The notes: generated by a model not told the origin, from the letters alone. A DNA stretch of 64,000 nt from Microbotryomycetes sp. JL201 (GCA_033819885.1 JAQYUZ010000046.1:79501-143500); one strand, 5' to 3'; numbered from the stretch's first letter, positions 31,901-43,934 are shown. Numbers and translations are program-made.

Positions 31901-32473
31901 ACGCTGTACTATGCAGTCGTCACAACGATCGAGCCACTCGGCCCTCACAAGCGCCCAAGGCTCCTGAATCGCCCATTGTTCTGGGGTTTGCTGATGTGAG
32001 CAATCCCCGTGTGCCTGCGTGACTCGCGCCGCGCCAGGAACGACTGTTCGCTTTCATGCACTGCGCCATCGAACGAAACACAATGGTCATACCTCGGCCA
32101 TGACACTCATGACATTCGTCTGCCGTGCACGTCCCTGACTGTTCTGCTGCATGCTTCCCTTGTCTTCGGGTCCGTGGCGTCACCAGTGCAACTTTCGGCG
32201 AAACGGCTTCGGGCTTGCGTCTACAGCACATCAAACATGTTTCGACACCTTGAACAGCAACATTCTGTCAACTTGAACCATGATATAGACAAAGCTGCCG
32301 ACAATATGCAACAATACACTGCGAGCGGTCTGACCGAGCCATCTCCGAGTCACGTGTTCGGGCAAGTCGGTTTACCCTTTGTCTGCCGAGCTCGTCTCAA
32401 TACATGCCGCTGACTCTGCCACGATTTCACCAGAGCTTGGGAGCAACACCAGATCTCAAACGGCCATCACAAT
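28908..32473. other. Gene-poor stretch of about 3.6 kb
   Basis: No convincing protein gene is visible on either strand. Several readings of 100-300 codons stay open (e.g. 31058-31948 minus, 31450-32022 plus), but they are Arg/Cys/Ser-rich, overlap one another and carry no domain. The region contains the hairpin cluster at 30227-30373. Its 3' part should include the promoter of the Zn2Cys6 gene. Confidence 0.5.
30227..30373 (+). ncRNA. Candidate structured RNA: four successive hairpins
   Basis: Four hairpins lie in about 150 bases. H1 has a perfect 10-bp stem, 30227-30236 with 30247-30256. H2 pairs 30273-30279 with 30294-30300, then 30280-30283 with 30288-30291, closing a C-UUCG-G tetraloop. 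H3 pairs 30310-30316 with 30327-30333. H4 pairs 30356-30361 with 30368-30373 and its 3' arm carries ACA. No known snRNA or tRNA signature was found. An H/ACA-like snoRNA is possible. The strand is arbitrary because stems work on both. Confidence 0.35.
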
Positions 32474-33395
32474 ATGCAACAGCAACAGCAACAGCAACAA
32501 ACGTTCTCGACTGAATCGCGCTCGGACGATGGCAACGGATCTTCGTCGCCGAAGCCTCAGCGGAGGCCAACAACGAGTCGCAGTGCCATGGCTTGTGTCT
32601 TGTGCCGGAAACAAAAGGTGAGACACTATCTTGATCGGGTTTTGTTTTGGTCAAGCTTACTGAGGACCGGGCGCGACAGATGAAATGCGAAGGGAAGGAC
32701 AAAGCACCGTGCAAACGCTGCCGGGCAGCCAAAGTCGAGTGCACGTTCGAGCCCAGTCACGCCGGCTCCAATTTACCTCGTGCACGAGGCATCTCGAAGG
32801 AGTGGATCGAAGAGTACGTCGAATTTGCAGAGGCTCTTGTCTCCCGCGCTTACTAAATTTCACCCATTTCAGTCGAATGGCTTCGGTTGAAGGTCGACTA
32901 GTCAAACTGGAAAGCAGGAGAGGCTCGCTCGATTCGGATTCTTCCGCCTCGCCGAGCACGACGTCTCCTACGACGCCGTCTTCGTCCACGGCTGCACTCG
33001 AAGCGCGGATAGCTCAACTCGAGGCGCAGGTCTTTGCGCTGACGTTCGCCGCCACTGGACAACGGCCAAGCATGCTACAGGGCAATTCGACGCCGACCGT
33101 CTTACCGCCACACGGCGTATACGCAACGTCTCAATCTCACTTTGCGTACGCCGCTCCCGCGCAAAGTCAACTTCCTTTGAATGGTGGCTTTGCTTCTCAG
33201 CCACACGGCGCACCTCCTGCTCATGTTGGAGGCGCATATAACGATTATTATCCGACACCTAATTTGGAACTGCCTTCGCAAGCAACCGAAATGTTTTATC
33301 AACAGCAATTGTCAAACGCATCCGCTCCGACGCTAGGTCGGGACGGTATCGCGTACGCTCGGCACCCTCAAGACGTGGATTCGGGCCTGCGATGA
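32474..33395 (+). CDS. Short Zn2Cys6 (fungal binuclear zinc) protein
   Basis: This is a putative fungal transcription factor. ATG 32474 begins with a Gln run; Ser-rich sequence leads to the zinc cluster, split by an intron (about 32617-32680). The halves are ACVLCRKQK and MKCEGKDKAPCKRCR, then AAKVECTFEPS, giving all six cysteines with normal spacing. A second intron (about 32814-32873) precedes a stretch with a coiled-coil-like heptad segment (ALEARIAQLEAQVFAL). The rest is Pro/Ser/Gln/Tyr-rich and ends DVDSGLR. At about 260-270 residues it lacks the large fungal middle-homology domain of typical members. Either it is a short-form regulator or the last exon was missed; DNA after the stop shows no continuation. 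Confidence 0.8.
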
Positions 33396-33662
33396 TTCGA
33401 TACTGGGACAGACTTGATCAACGCGGGAGAGACCCAACAACCATCCAGGTGGTCTCCTGCATCGTGGAACCGCCATTGTAAGCATGCACTTGCCTGCCCA
33501 TCTTCAAACGTATATACGCCTTATCATGTGTGCTGCACGTACATGTTCTCCTTGCCCGCTTCTTGTTTCGCTACATTTGTTGTGACATAAACAAAAACTG
33601 CAATCCAACCTGTCCCTATTCCGCCCTTGACCGAGTGCCTTGCCCCTTTTCTAAACCCCCAC

Positions 33663-34885
33663 ATGCCGAAGTTCTCGGTTCGGTCTTTAAGGTCGGATCG
33701 AAGCTCAACCGCCATGGACGAGCAACCCATGCTACCTCCAGAGATTATTCTTCAAGTATTACGACACTTGTCGTGCATCTCTACAGCGGACAAGGTCGCG
33801 TACGCCGCCAGTCGAGCGACACTCGTTGTTTGCTCGCTCTTGTCAAGAGCATGGCGTCCTGTCGTCTTGTCTGAGCTGTGCAGAAACGTCAGAATTAAAG
33901 AGTTGGCAGTAGACCGCGGTCTACTGCCGTGGTTTATCAGTCGAGTCTTGGATGACAACGACAGTGACGTCGATCGAAGATTTCTGGTTCGAGAGTTGTC
34001 GATAGATCTCGATCAAGGTCATCAGAAAAAGCATACGAAGCACCAAGTGCCACGGGAGCTAGGCAGGATGCCTCGCTTGCAAGCGATCGAATTGTGCGGG
34101 TTTCACATAGAATGGGCGAGCCTGTTTCAATCTTGTGCGCGGGCAAATTCTTTGCGACGCTTTTGAACAGATTGAGCTGACTCGTGCTCGTCTGTTGACA
34201 ATCAGATCCTTCGCTCAAGCGCGTTGCTCTTAGCGGCTGCCTTGTCAACACCACCCTCTCCTTGTCAACCGTGGTCCACGCTGAAGAACTCGCGTTGGAC
34301 AACTGCACAATTTTGACGAGGGATGACACGAAGTGGTCGCTTGACCCTCGTGTATTTCCAAAACTCAATTCTCTGACCATCAAAGGTCCACTGCACATGT
34401 CGGGCGACATGTTTCTCGGAGCGTTCGAGCGAATCATTGACAGAGTCGAACGATTGGCATTATCGTTCGAGCCTCGTTGGGAGCCAACTGGCCCCAGTGC
34501 CGCTCAACTGAATTTATGGATCACCCATCTGCTGGCTCGATGCAGTTCACTCTCGTCGATCAGCCTGGACATTGTGACAATCAACCCCTGGATCGCATTG
34601 GCTCTCCGTGCGGCAACACTGAGACCTCGCTACAGTCAAGACATCCGTCACCTTGAGATCGTACTTCAACCAGACAAGGAACACCAACCCATCAGAGATA
34701 TGAGTCTGTGTTTTTCGAGGTTGATGATGATCGAGTTGAGGTCAGGAGCTTTGCCAAAGCTGGAGACGTTTAGGGTCGTTGACCGAGATGGAAAGGATCT
34801 CAAGGATGTCATGGTGACGCGTGGCCTCGTCGAACAGCTGCAGCAAACAGGAGTGGCGCTGAGCTCGGCTAATGTCTGGCGTTGA
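33663..34885 (+). CDS. F-box-like / leucine-rich protein, unknown target
   Basis: An N-terminal segment LPPEIILQVLRHLS resembles the first helix of an F-box, the Skp1-binding module of SCF ubiquitin ligases. ATG 33663 and ATG 33714 are in frame; the second sits seven residues before the motif and is the likelier start. The rest has irregular Leu-rich segments (LGRMPRLQAIELCGFHIEW, YPSLKRVALSGC, LDPRVFPKLNSLTIKG, RVERLALSFEP), as in basidiomycete F-box/LRR-like proteins. One intron at 34135-34205 joins FQS to YPSLKRV in frame. The stop is at 34883-34885. Family assignment is by the short N-terminal motif and overall pattern only. Confidence 0.7.
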
Positions 34886-35414
34886 GGCGTTTGTTGATCT
34901 GTCGGAAGACAAACGTGGACCGTAAGGCGAAGTGTGGTCGAAAACGCTGTCCCTTATGTTAACTGAATGCGGTTTAACTGCTCTTGTGCGAATAAAATGA
35001 CTTGCCTCGACTGATTTTCTCCCACTCGGGTGGGAGAGCCTGCGAGGGCGATCAAGCTGGAATGCTTTACAGCCAAGATGGCGATAGAAGCCGGCTACGT
35101 GACATGATGCTTGACAGCAGGTAGCGAGTGTGTTTGTTGCAAGGTTTTGGCCAATCCGGCGCTCGCAGAAAGTGTCAGGACAAGAGTCCGGAAACGACGA
35201 GACTTTGGCCCGGCGGCATCGTCGGGGCAGGCGCAGGTTGGCCGCGGCGCGAGTTGGTTTGAGCTCAAGCGCGACCGGCACAACAGAAACAACAGCGAAA
35301 CTGTCGTGTCAGACTCTGCTGCGCCTTTCTCAAGAATCGAATCCCTTCTGCGAACGTATCACCCCAGTCTTTGCCCCGCGCGCACATTCGAGCTTGGCAC
35401 GAGCACAAGAGGCA
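34886..35414. promoter_or_regulatory. Intergenic region upstream of acetoacetyl-CoA synthetase
   Basis: About 530 bases with no supported gene; presumed promoter of the downstream synthetase. Confidence 0.4.
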
Positions 35415-38339
35415 ATGTCGAACCCGATGCAGGCGAGCGGCAAGCTGCTGTGGACACCCAAGAATGTCGAGCACACGCAAATGTTCAAGTTCCAGCAGCA
35501 CATTGCTCAAAAGTATTCTGTTCAACTGGGTCAGTCCGCTGTCAGACAAGGCGAAGCCCCAGATTACGGCTACTTTGCTGACGATAGTCGACTGTGTGAA
35601 TACAGACAACTACGAGTCGCTGCAAAAGTGGTCAACGACCAATATTGCACAATTCTGGCAAGAAGTGTGGAGCTGGGGCGAGCCCGTCAAGGCGAGCAAG
35701 GAGGCAGATGAGGTGAGCGCGAGCGGGCCTCGACACCTTTTCAGTAGTTTCCAATCCCGCAAAGTCCCTGCCGGATTGACCGTCGCGGGCTGCGCTGTCA
35801 TCACCTGCCCTGTTGTCGATACCGGCGGATGACTTCTGGCTCCGACGGAGAGTCAAGTTCACAGACAAAGGGACTCGTTATGGAGCCCACGTCTGCGTAC
35901 AGCCCTGGTCAATCTTGTCGTGACTGTAGTGTCCACGCAGCAGAGGCGAAAAGTCGCAATTACAAGCACTCACTTGACTACGATCCTCGGAGCTCAGTGG
36001 CTGACGACGCTTGTCTTTGCGATCTCACATAAGGTGATTGAACTTTCAGTTCCGATGCAAGATATCCCGGCTTGGTTCACGGGTGCCCGCTTGAACTGGG
36101 CCGAAAACATGCTTCAAGCTGGCCGCAAGACGCCGGGCAAGGTCGCAATTGTTGAATGCAGTGCGTGACTTGACGCAAAAAAGGGGAACGAGTCTATGCC
36201 TGTGTCTGACGAGGCTATTATTCTGCCCTCCAGGCGAGCCTGCAGCCGGCGAACCCATGGAGTACACACACATCACGTACGAGTCACTTCTTGGCCAGGT
36301 GCACGCCGTGGCGCTCTCTTTGCGCGAGCTCGGTCTCAAACCGAACCAAATTTTATGTTATTACGGTCCGACGTCTGCTGCGTCCCTCGTGCTCTTGCTC
36401 GCGGCCACTTCAATCGGCGCCATCTGGAGCAGCGCCGCTTCAGACTTTGGTGCCAACGGCGTCCTCGAACGTTTCGAGCAATTCCTTGCAGAAAATGACG
36501 ACAGGCTGTGGGGTATCGTCGGTGTCGACAGCGTCAGGTACAACGGTAAAATCATCAGTCAACGACAAAAGTTTGATAGCGTGGTCGATGGCCTGAAAAA
36601 GCAAATCAAGGGCGGCCACGACATTGCAGTCATTGTGCAAGACTACCTTGGCGTGGGCAGACAAGAACCTCTCAAGGAAGGTTACCGCGACTGGGCGGAC
36701 TTTGTCGCAGTTGGAGAGAAGCAGAAAGCGCAGGGCAAAGAATTGATGTTTGAGCAAGTGTCGTTTGACCAGCCCTTGTGGGTTTTATTCTCGTCGGGAA
36801 CGACTGGCAAGGTGAGTTGGTCCGTGCTGTTCGCATATGCAAGTACTCTTGTTGATTACAGCCGAGCAGCCCAAGCCGATCGTGCACCGCGCTGGAGGCA
36901 TGCTGCTGCAGAGCAAGAAAGAGCATGTCATCCATGGCGACGTGACCGCCGAAGATGTCTTTTATTACTACACGACTCCGGGATGGATGATGTACAGTGC
37001 GTCGAGAGCGCTCACTGTGTGCTTCTCTGATTTAAACGAAACGATCGCTTGCAGACTACCTCGTGTCGGCTTTGCAAACGGGATGCACGTTGGTCATGTA
37101 TGACGGATCTCCACTCTTCAGGCCAGAGCTTCTGTGGAAGATGGTCGACGACATTGGTGTGACCGTTTTTGGCACAGTAGGTTGGACTTTACGTCGCACC
37201 GATCAACGTGCTGTGTTGACCATGCATGACCCCTTTCTCCACTTTCCTGTCTGCAGTCGGCAAAGTACATAGACGTTTTGTCAAAGGGATACGAACCTAA
37301 AACGAAACATTCGCTCGCGTCTCTCAAGCAGATCTTGTCAACTGGTTCGCCTTTGAAACCCGAACTGTTCTCTTGGGTCTACGAACACATCAAGACGGAC
37401 GTCTTGCTCGGTTCAATCACGGGTGGTACAGACATCTGCAGCTTGTTTGCAGGTCACAACACTGCTTTGCCCGTGTACGAAGGCGAGATTCAGTGCATCT
37501 GCCTCGGCATGGCGATCGAGTCGTGGTCAGACGACGCAAAGTCGTTGCCTCAGGGCGAGCAGGGCGAACTCGTGTGCGTCAAACCCTTCCCGTGCATGCC
37601 CATCTTTTTCTGGGGAGACTCGAAGGACCACGCTAGATATCGGTCGAGTTACTTTGAAAAGTTTGAAGGCGTGTGGGCACATGGCGATTTCTGCATCATC
37701 ACGCCATCGAGGGACGGAAACGGTGGAGGTTTGCTCATGCTCGGTCGATCGGACGGCGTACTGAACCGTAGGTGTTCATTGCGATTGTTAATAAGGCGCT
37801 GTCGCGGCTGACATCGTCTCTTGGTCATCAGCATCTGGCATTCGGTTCGGCTCGGCAGAGATCTACGAAGTATGCGACACGTTTTCGCCGTCTGCAGATA
37901 ACGCTGGTGCGCTTAACGTGATTGAAGACTCGCTCGTTGTCGGTCAAAAGACTCAGGGCGGAGCTGATGAGCGAGTGGTCCTGTTTGTCAAACTGATTGA
38001 CGGCAGGCAACTCGGTGACGATCTCGTCAAGGAGATCAAACTTCGAGTTCGTACTGCACGGAGTGCTCGACATGTGCCTGAGCGCATCATTGCCGTTGCA
38101 GATATTCCGGTGAGTGTGGCTACGAGGCGCGGGAATCACAGAATCCTCGGAATTCGTCTTAATGTCCGGCCTCGTTATGATTGCAGCACACGATCAACGG
38201 GAAAAAAGTCGAAGTGCCGATCAAAAAATTGCTCAACGGCGCGCCTCTCTCGTCCATCAATGCGTCTACGTTGCGTAATCCGGAGTGCTTGGACGAATAT
38301 GTCGCATTGGGCGAAAAGCTGCGACAAGAAGTTGCATAG
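35415..38339 (+). CDS. Acetoacetyl-CoA synthetase
   Basis: The enzyme activates acetoacetate with ATP and CoA in the cytosol, feeding sterol or fatty-acid synthesis from ketone units. ATG 35415 starts MSNPMQASGKLLWTPKN. The N-terminal cap (NYESLQKWSTTNIAQFWQEV; IPAWFTGARLNWAENML) is typical of acetoacetyl-CoA/acetyl-CoA synthetases. The ATP motif is SSGTTGK-PKPIVH, split by an intron whose acceptor lies directly before PKPIVH. Further signatures are TTPGWMMYNYLVSALQTG, GTSAKYIDVL, GGTDICSLFAG, EIQCICLGMAIESW, GDFCIITPS and GRSDGVLN-PSGIRFG. The lysine region HTINGKKVEVPIKKLL contains the expected catalytic Lys (NGKK). Introns lie near 35529-35604, 35712-36033, 36161-36233, 36811-36870, 36993-37053, 37175-37258, 37768-37831 and 38110-38187. 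Length and order fit the family. Confidence 0.95.
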
Positions 38340-38369
38340 AGTAGTCTCTATCTTGAGATGTTTGATGAA

Positions 38370-38433
38370 GTCGTTGCTGTCATGTATGTGAGGTCGTTGC
38401 TGTCATGTATGTGAGGTCGTTGCTGTCATGTAT
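38370..38433 (+). repeat. 23-bp direct tandem repeat, about 2.8 copies
   Basis: The unit starts GTCGTTGCTGTCATGTATG and repeats at 38370, 38393 and 38416, the last copy being partial. It starts about 30 bases after the acetoacetyl-CoA synthetase stop, so it is likely transcribed in the 3' UTR. Confidence 0.95.
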
Positions 38434-39410
38434 TCGTGTCCATGGGCGCAATCCGGTAACAATGAATACGACGGGTCCGGGTCCGTCTGAGCCAACTCGC
38501 CGATGATGTGGCTCGAGTCGCAAAAGGGACAGGGCTTGCCTAGGCAAATACTGAAGCACAGCACAAACAGCATAGCTCTCACAAACCTTTCGTTGCGACT
38601 GGCGCCCTGTTAATTTTCAGAGTCTGGCAATGTGGCTCTGAGAAACCAGTCGCGATGAGCGGCTGCGCATCGGTTCTGGCTTCGCTTGATCTCGCTGGTT
38701 TCTCTTCGTCCGGCGCGCTTGCAAAGCCCACGACGAGACGATCGACTGCACTGAATGCTATTGGGAGTGCAGCTGTAGGTCAGAGATCCGCGCCAGCTTG
38801 ATCTCATTTGCTCGAGATCGACTTTGCGTTCCGGCGGCATCAGAGCGAAAACGATCCGTGCACAACGATCGACCGAGAAACAAACAACAAACAGTGCCAA
38901 CCGGAACAGACGGCTCGTGTCTCTGCTTCAAACAACCAGCCACCCGATGTCAGACATGGTGAGAACTCTGGGCTGTGCATCAAGACTGCATACACGCTAC
39001 GCGGCCATCTCTGGCGACGTCATTTTCACGTGCGAAACAAGCAAAGAGGGGCGAGGGCAGAGGCCTGAGCGCGACGAGGCATGTGGCGCGTAAACAGTGC
39101 AGGTCGACTGGATTGAGCCGGGCGACGAACTTATCAACGATGCCTGACTCTCTTTATCACGGCCAATTCGAGCTTGGCGCGTCGACCAAGCGTGTACGGA
39201 GCATTCGCTCCTGACCAGCATCAGCGAACCCGCAAATGCAGCGTACGCGTGGTGTAGCCGCCCTAGGCGTGGAAGCACGAATTCATCAGTATAGACAGTA
39301 TACACATCCCCGCAGCGCCATTGACACACTTTTTGACGTACGCTCAGGCCGCAACGGGAGAAGCTGCAAGTACCACGCCCATTCGATCGCCGTTACAGGA
39401 CAGCACAAAT
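38434..39410. other. Intergenic region
   Basis: Nearly 1 kb without a supported gene. It separates the synthetase and its 3' repeat from the SAM-domain gene and should hold the latter's promoter. Open readings here are short and featureless. Confidence 0.45.
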
Positions 39411-41821
39411 ATGGAGGACCGGTACAGCATCGGGGTGGGCAGACCTTCTGAGTGTGAGAATCTCCGGTGTGCCCATTTTGCTGCTCATCATTCTGGCCAA
39501 GTTCTAACGGTAATTCCGCTCGCAGCGACATCACCATCAAGCCATCGCACAGGGACGCCAGACCGATATCACAGGTCAATATCGTGGACAGCTCAAAATC
39601 TGCTCCCGTGGCTGACAAAATCCTCAAGAGGTCGTCGATGCCTCGCTACTCACTTTCGACGCCATCAACCCACGCGCCGATTCCAGCACCAACGTATCCG
39701 ATACTGTCCCAACAATCTGTCAGCCTGTCGCGCTCACCTTCACTCACAGATGCGAGTCTCGAGCCGACGATCAGTGGCGGACTGACTCGTCGTCTCAGCA
39801 TCAGCTCATCCGAAGACGACGCTGAGCATGAAGAATGCGGCCAAATCATGCGCGCAGAGAGGTACAGTCGTGCAGAACCGAATCTGACGAGGCGTGACAG
39901 CTTGCCGCCCTCGCCACTAGAATCGATCATGCGCTTCGACACGATGAAGGACAAACTCGAACAAGAGCTTGCTGAATTACCAGTCAGTTGCTGCGACTAT
40001 TGGCAGCGTTCCGCTCAGACTGATTGCGCATCCATTGTCAACGACAGCCCAATCCAAAGCTATGGTTGCCGTCTCACCTAGCGACTTATTTGGCAACGCA
40101 CCTTTCGCTGCATCCCGTCCTGCGTGAAGACGTGACTTCATTCGTGCGAGCGTCTCGTCTATCCGGTCGAACATTTCTCCGCTTGAGAGATAGCGACCTC
40201 GAGTCGCTCGGTGTCAACATTGCGTGGCGCAAAGCGTTGAACGAGGCCCGAGCGCGTTTGCGACGAGAGTCTTTGTGCGGGCGTGTCATGTGGGGTTTCG
40301 AGGGCGGCGATACGTCGAACCTGGATATGGGCTCAGACAATGGCGACACCAAGTCGGGCAAGCAAAAGAGGCAGAGTCACAGCCGACGCGGTAGCATGGA
40401 AGTTGAAGGGTCCGACTTGTCGGACGAAGAAGGAAAAGAAGAGTGGAAACGCAGTTGGAGGATGCTTCAAGGTAACCGACGCGTTCGATGTATGGTCGGA
40501 CGGTTCGAAGATGTTGTCGAAGCGTCTCGCGAAGGCACTCCAAACGTTTCACCTGTCAAGATTCAACCGATGACGACTCGCAATCGGTTCGCCGCACGTC
40601 AGTTTCCGTTGTCCCCATACCCGCTCAAGGATCAGCATCAACGCGAAAGCTCTGGCGATAGCCAGGCTTCAATTGATCCTGGTGTCGACGAGGATCAAGC
40701 AGATGGAGCGGCTGCTGCGACGGAGCGGGTGTCTGCCCCATCGCGCCTAGCAACAAGTCACTTGCCGTCTACGTTTTCATCTCCTTCTGTCGCTGGCACC
40801 CCGCCCCCGCTGTACGAGGTCACCGACTCTAGCAGGCAAACGTCGCCGGCTTCCGCGCCACAGTCCACCTCGTCGAGCGCCGATGCGTCTCCTGCGTCAG
40901 TGTCGCCTCTTCTCAACACCAAGCCGTTGCCGAACGTACCGAATTACCAAGGGTTGATCCTGTCTCACTCGCACCCGTACGGCCTCGTTCGTCGGCCGAG
41001 TCATCACCGGCAAAAGGATGGACGAGCTGAAAAGGAGGGCCGCGTTGACGACGGCGATGGCGCCACCGTGCGGTCAGCCCCGTACAAGAAAGCCGGTTCG
41101 CACACTGGCGCTTCTGTCAGGTTCTCGGACACTGACGGAAGAAAGAGCACACTGCAAGACTTGTTCGGCATCGATGTATCAGCGCCTGGTCGCGATCGAG
41201 ACCATTCTGATGTGGATCGAGACGAGGTTTTGCCGTTCACGGTGAACGGAGGCAGGGATAGCAAGGGAAGCATGGTCTTGGTCAAACGAAGCCAGCTCGA
41301 AGAGCTTGCTCGGCGCATGAACGAAGTCGAAATGCAAGTGGCGCTCGTCCAGGGACAGATGTCGGCTTCAAATTCGGTATTTGATTGCTCCGAGGTCGAA
41401 GAGTTGGACGCTCGCCTGTCACAGTGGGTCGCCGCTGGCCGGTTCCTTTTGCACTCTTGCTAATGACAATCACTCTAGACTCGAGACTGTTCTCCAGAAT
41501 CACTCATGGCACGGCACGACCTCGTCGACCGTGTCGCATGCTTCTGCCATCACGACAATGTCTTCGTCCGCCTCGTCGTCCGGATCGCTGTCGCATACGG
41601 ACATCTTGTCTCGCTGGTTCCGAAATGCTTTTACGACCTTTTCGATGCATGACATTGCTACAGCATCGCACGACTCTGCTCGCATGTTGATGGACCCACA
41701 AGGACCGTTGATGGGATGGACATCGCTTGGTGGATACATTCTGGCGGCGAGTATTGGCATTGGCATCGTCGCGGGCGAAGTTGTTGTCGCTCGCGTGTTT
41801 GGCATTCGCCGTCGAGCATGA
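39411..41821 (+). CDS. SAM-domain protein with C-terminal membrane anchor
   Basis: I do not recognise the full protein. The start at ATG 39411 (MEDRYSIG) is chosen because its exon splices in frame to DITIKPSHRDARPIS after an intron of about 39434-39524. An internal ATG at 39638 is an alternative. Ser/Pro-rich sequence and a short coiled segment (MKDKLEQELAELP) lead, after an intron (39982 to about 40060), to a SAM-like domain. Its pieces are LATYLATHLSLHPVL, VTSFVRASRLSGRTFLRL and DSDLESLGVNIAWRKAL. A long disordered part follows, then a coiled coil (QLEELARRMNEVEMQVALVQ) resumed across an intron at 41424-41478 (LSQ|LETVL). The C-terminus has one hydrophobic span, GYILAASIGIGIVAGEVVVA, and a basic end (GIRRRA), suggesting a tail-anchored organelle-surface protein with SAM-driven self-association. 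Confidence 0.75.
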
Positions 41822-42158
41822 GAGTCGCGTAAGGTGAAGTTAAAAGAGAGAGAAACCTCCACGTTCTGCTGCATTTACTTTGTGTTGTTGTGCTCCTCTG
41901 TGTCCGCACAGATCGGTATTTGTGCTCGAGCTCGGTAGCGTTGATCGTTGAGCCAGCCCGATATGTTTGCAATGCTGCAAAAGTTGTGCCCCTTTCTGTT
42001 GTGCATCTGAGCGCGATCCAAGGTGTGTCTGTGCACAGCCCTGTGCGCACGAGGGTCGTAAATAGTCATGCGCAGCGCCACGTCTGCGGAATATTGACAA
42101 TCTGACAATTCTTGGCGCGGCGAACAAGACACTTGTCCACGCGCGCGGCTTTGGCGAA
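41822..42158. promoter_or_regulatory. Intergenic region upstream of GH16 gene
   Basis: About 340 bases with no supported gene; presumed GH16 promoter. No element is recognised. Confidence 0.4.
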
Positions 42159-43786
42159 ATGTTTGCATCGACAGTGGCTGCCTGCATTGTTCTAGCCACT
42201 GCTGCTCGTCTCCAAGGCGCGAACGCCCAGACGCTGTCGCCATACACGCTCGTCCAGCGATGGCAAGGCGCGACATTCTTTGACGGATGGACATACTATG
42301 GCAAGTACGACAACCTTACAAACGGAGGTATGTCACTGTTTGAGTGTGGCCATATCTGCGTGGGAGTGTACCCGGCATGGTGTGCTACACGGCTCCTGAC
42401 GAGTCGTACGACGCGCGCGCGCGCATTTTGAGGCCCGAGCGTTGGCGCTTGCTGCAAGCGATGCCCATGCCGCACCCACTCGTGGAGGCAAGATGGAAAA
42501 ACAAATTATCTGGACTGACGTGACCCCACCAGACGTCAACTTTGTCAACAGGTCGGATTCGAGCCAACTCACGTTTGTCAACAGCGCCGGCAACGCAATC
42601 ATCAAAGTAGACAACACGTCAGTTGTTCCTTACAACGAAAAGCGCAACACGGTCAGGATCACCTCGGAAAAACAGGTACGCGGGCGTGAAGCTAGAGCCG
42701 ACCTTGCCACCGCGTACTCATCTTGCCATTCCAAACCCGTGAAATCCGTGCTCGGTAGTTCGGAATCGGCTCTCTATGGGTCATGGATGCGGTGCATGTT
42801 CCGTATGGAGTGAGTCTCTCGTGCGACCATTGCGTATTGCTGCTGATTCAAATTCGCACAGTGCTCCGTCTGGCCGTAAGTGCCTCTCGAAACCCGCTCG
42901 CAACAGGTGACATTTGGTGACCGCTTACGTGTTCAGCGCGTTCTGGTCACATGCCCCCGTGTGGCCGTCGGGAGGCGAGATTGACACATTTGAAGGTGTG
43001 AATCTAGTGACGCGCAACCAAATGGCGGTAAGCAGTAATGCGCCTATTGTCCATCTTGTCCTGTCTTGCTCGCGCAACGACATCCGCTGAAGTGTACCTA
43101 TTCTGATGCAGCTCCACACGCGGTCGGGATGCACCGCAGGAAACACGTCTGCCGCCCAGACAGGCAACCTGACGTACGGCAACTGCGATGCCAACGTCAA
43201 TTCAAACTCTGGCTGCACTGTCGTCGACCCCGACGCCAATTCTTATGGGGCCGCTTTCGCCGCTGCCGGAGGAGGGTTGTGGGCGACAGAAATGGCAGAG
43301 ACGGGCATCTCAATCTGGTTTTTTTCTCGGAACAATATTCCGGTTGACCTTGACGTTACTCGCAACGCATCGGCTGTTCCCAACCCCGCTAGCTGGGGCA
43401 CTCCAACAGCCTACTACCCGTCAAGCTCGTGCGACATTGCACAGTTCTTTCAACCCCAGCAACTGACGTTCACCATCACGCTGTGTGGCGATTGGGCCGG
43501 CAACGCTTTCGTGTTTAACCAAACTTGTCAGGGTCGATGCTACTTGGACTATGTCTTGAACGCCTCGAACTATGATCAAGCGTACTTTGAAGTGAGGCAC
43601 GTGTCGGTGTACTCTGACGGGTCTTCAAATTCTACCTTGCCTTCATCGACGAAATCGACGACCGGCTCGCAAGCTACGACTGCGCCTACGTCCTCTGCTC
43701 TCGCTTTACAAAACAATGGGATTGTTTTAGCAACTATCGCAGTTGTGAGCGCTGCTGCGTGCGCTTGGACGACGTTCCTTTCATAG
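42159..43786 (+). CDS. GH16 family glucanase/transglycosylase, GPI-anchored
   Basis: This is a secreted beta-glucan hydrolase or transglycosylase acting in the cell wall. ATG 42159 starts a signal peptide (MFASTVAACIVLATAARLQG). The domain opens with RWQGATFFDGWTYYGKYDNL and TNG, spliced over an intron of about 42329-42531 to DVNFVNRSDSSQLTFV. It continues VDNTSVVPYNEKRNTVRITS, GIGSLWVMDAVHVPYG and VWPAFWSHAPVWPSGGE. The catalytic motif is GEIDTFEGVN (E-x-D-x-x-E intact). Further family pieces include SGCTAGNTSAA, GLWATEMAETGISIWFF and LTFTITLCGDWAGN. A Ser/Thr-rich C-terminal stretch and a final hydrophobic segment (GIVLATIAVVSAAACAW) indicate GPI attachment. Introns also lie near 42676-42756, 42808-42861, 42876-42937 and 43030-43111. 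Confidence 0.93.
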
Positions 43787-43934
43787 ATTCGATATCGACA
43801 TTGTTTTCTGTCAACTTCGGTCTGGTAGGCGTGCATCGCGAACCTACTCGGAAGCGCACGCTTTTGCGCAACCGTATATCATTGTTGTTAATGAAAAATA
43901 TTCCCGCTGTGTCGTCGGACGTTCGCCAATATTC

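Noticed and set aside
31058-31948. 296-codon open reading on the minus strand
   Set aside because: Arg/Cys/Pro-rich with no domain, overlaps plus-strand open frames of equal quality, and shows no exon structure; most likely chance in GC-rich DNA.
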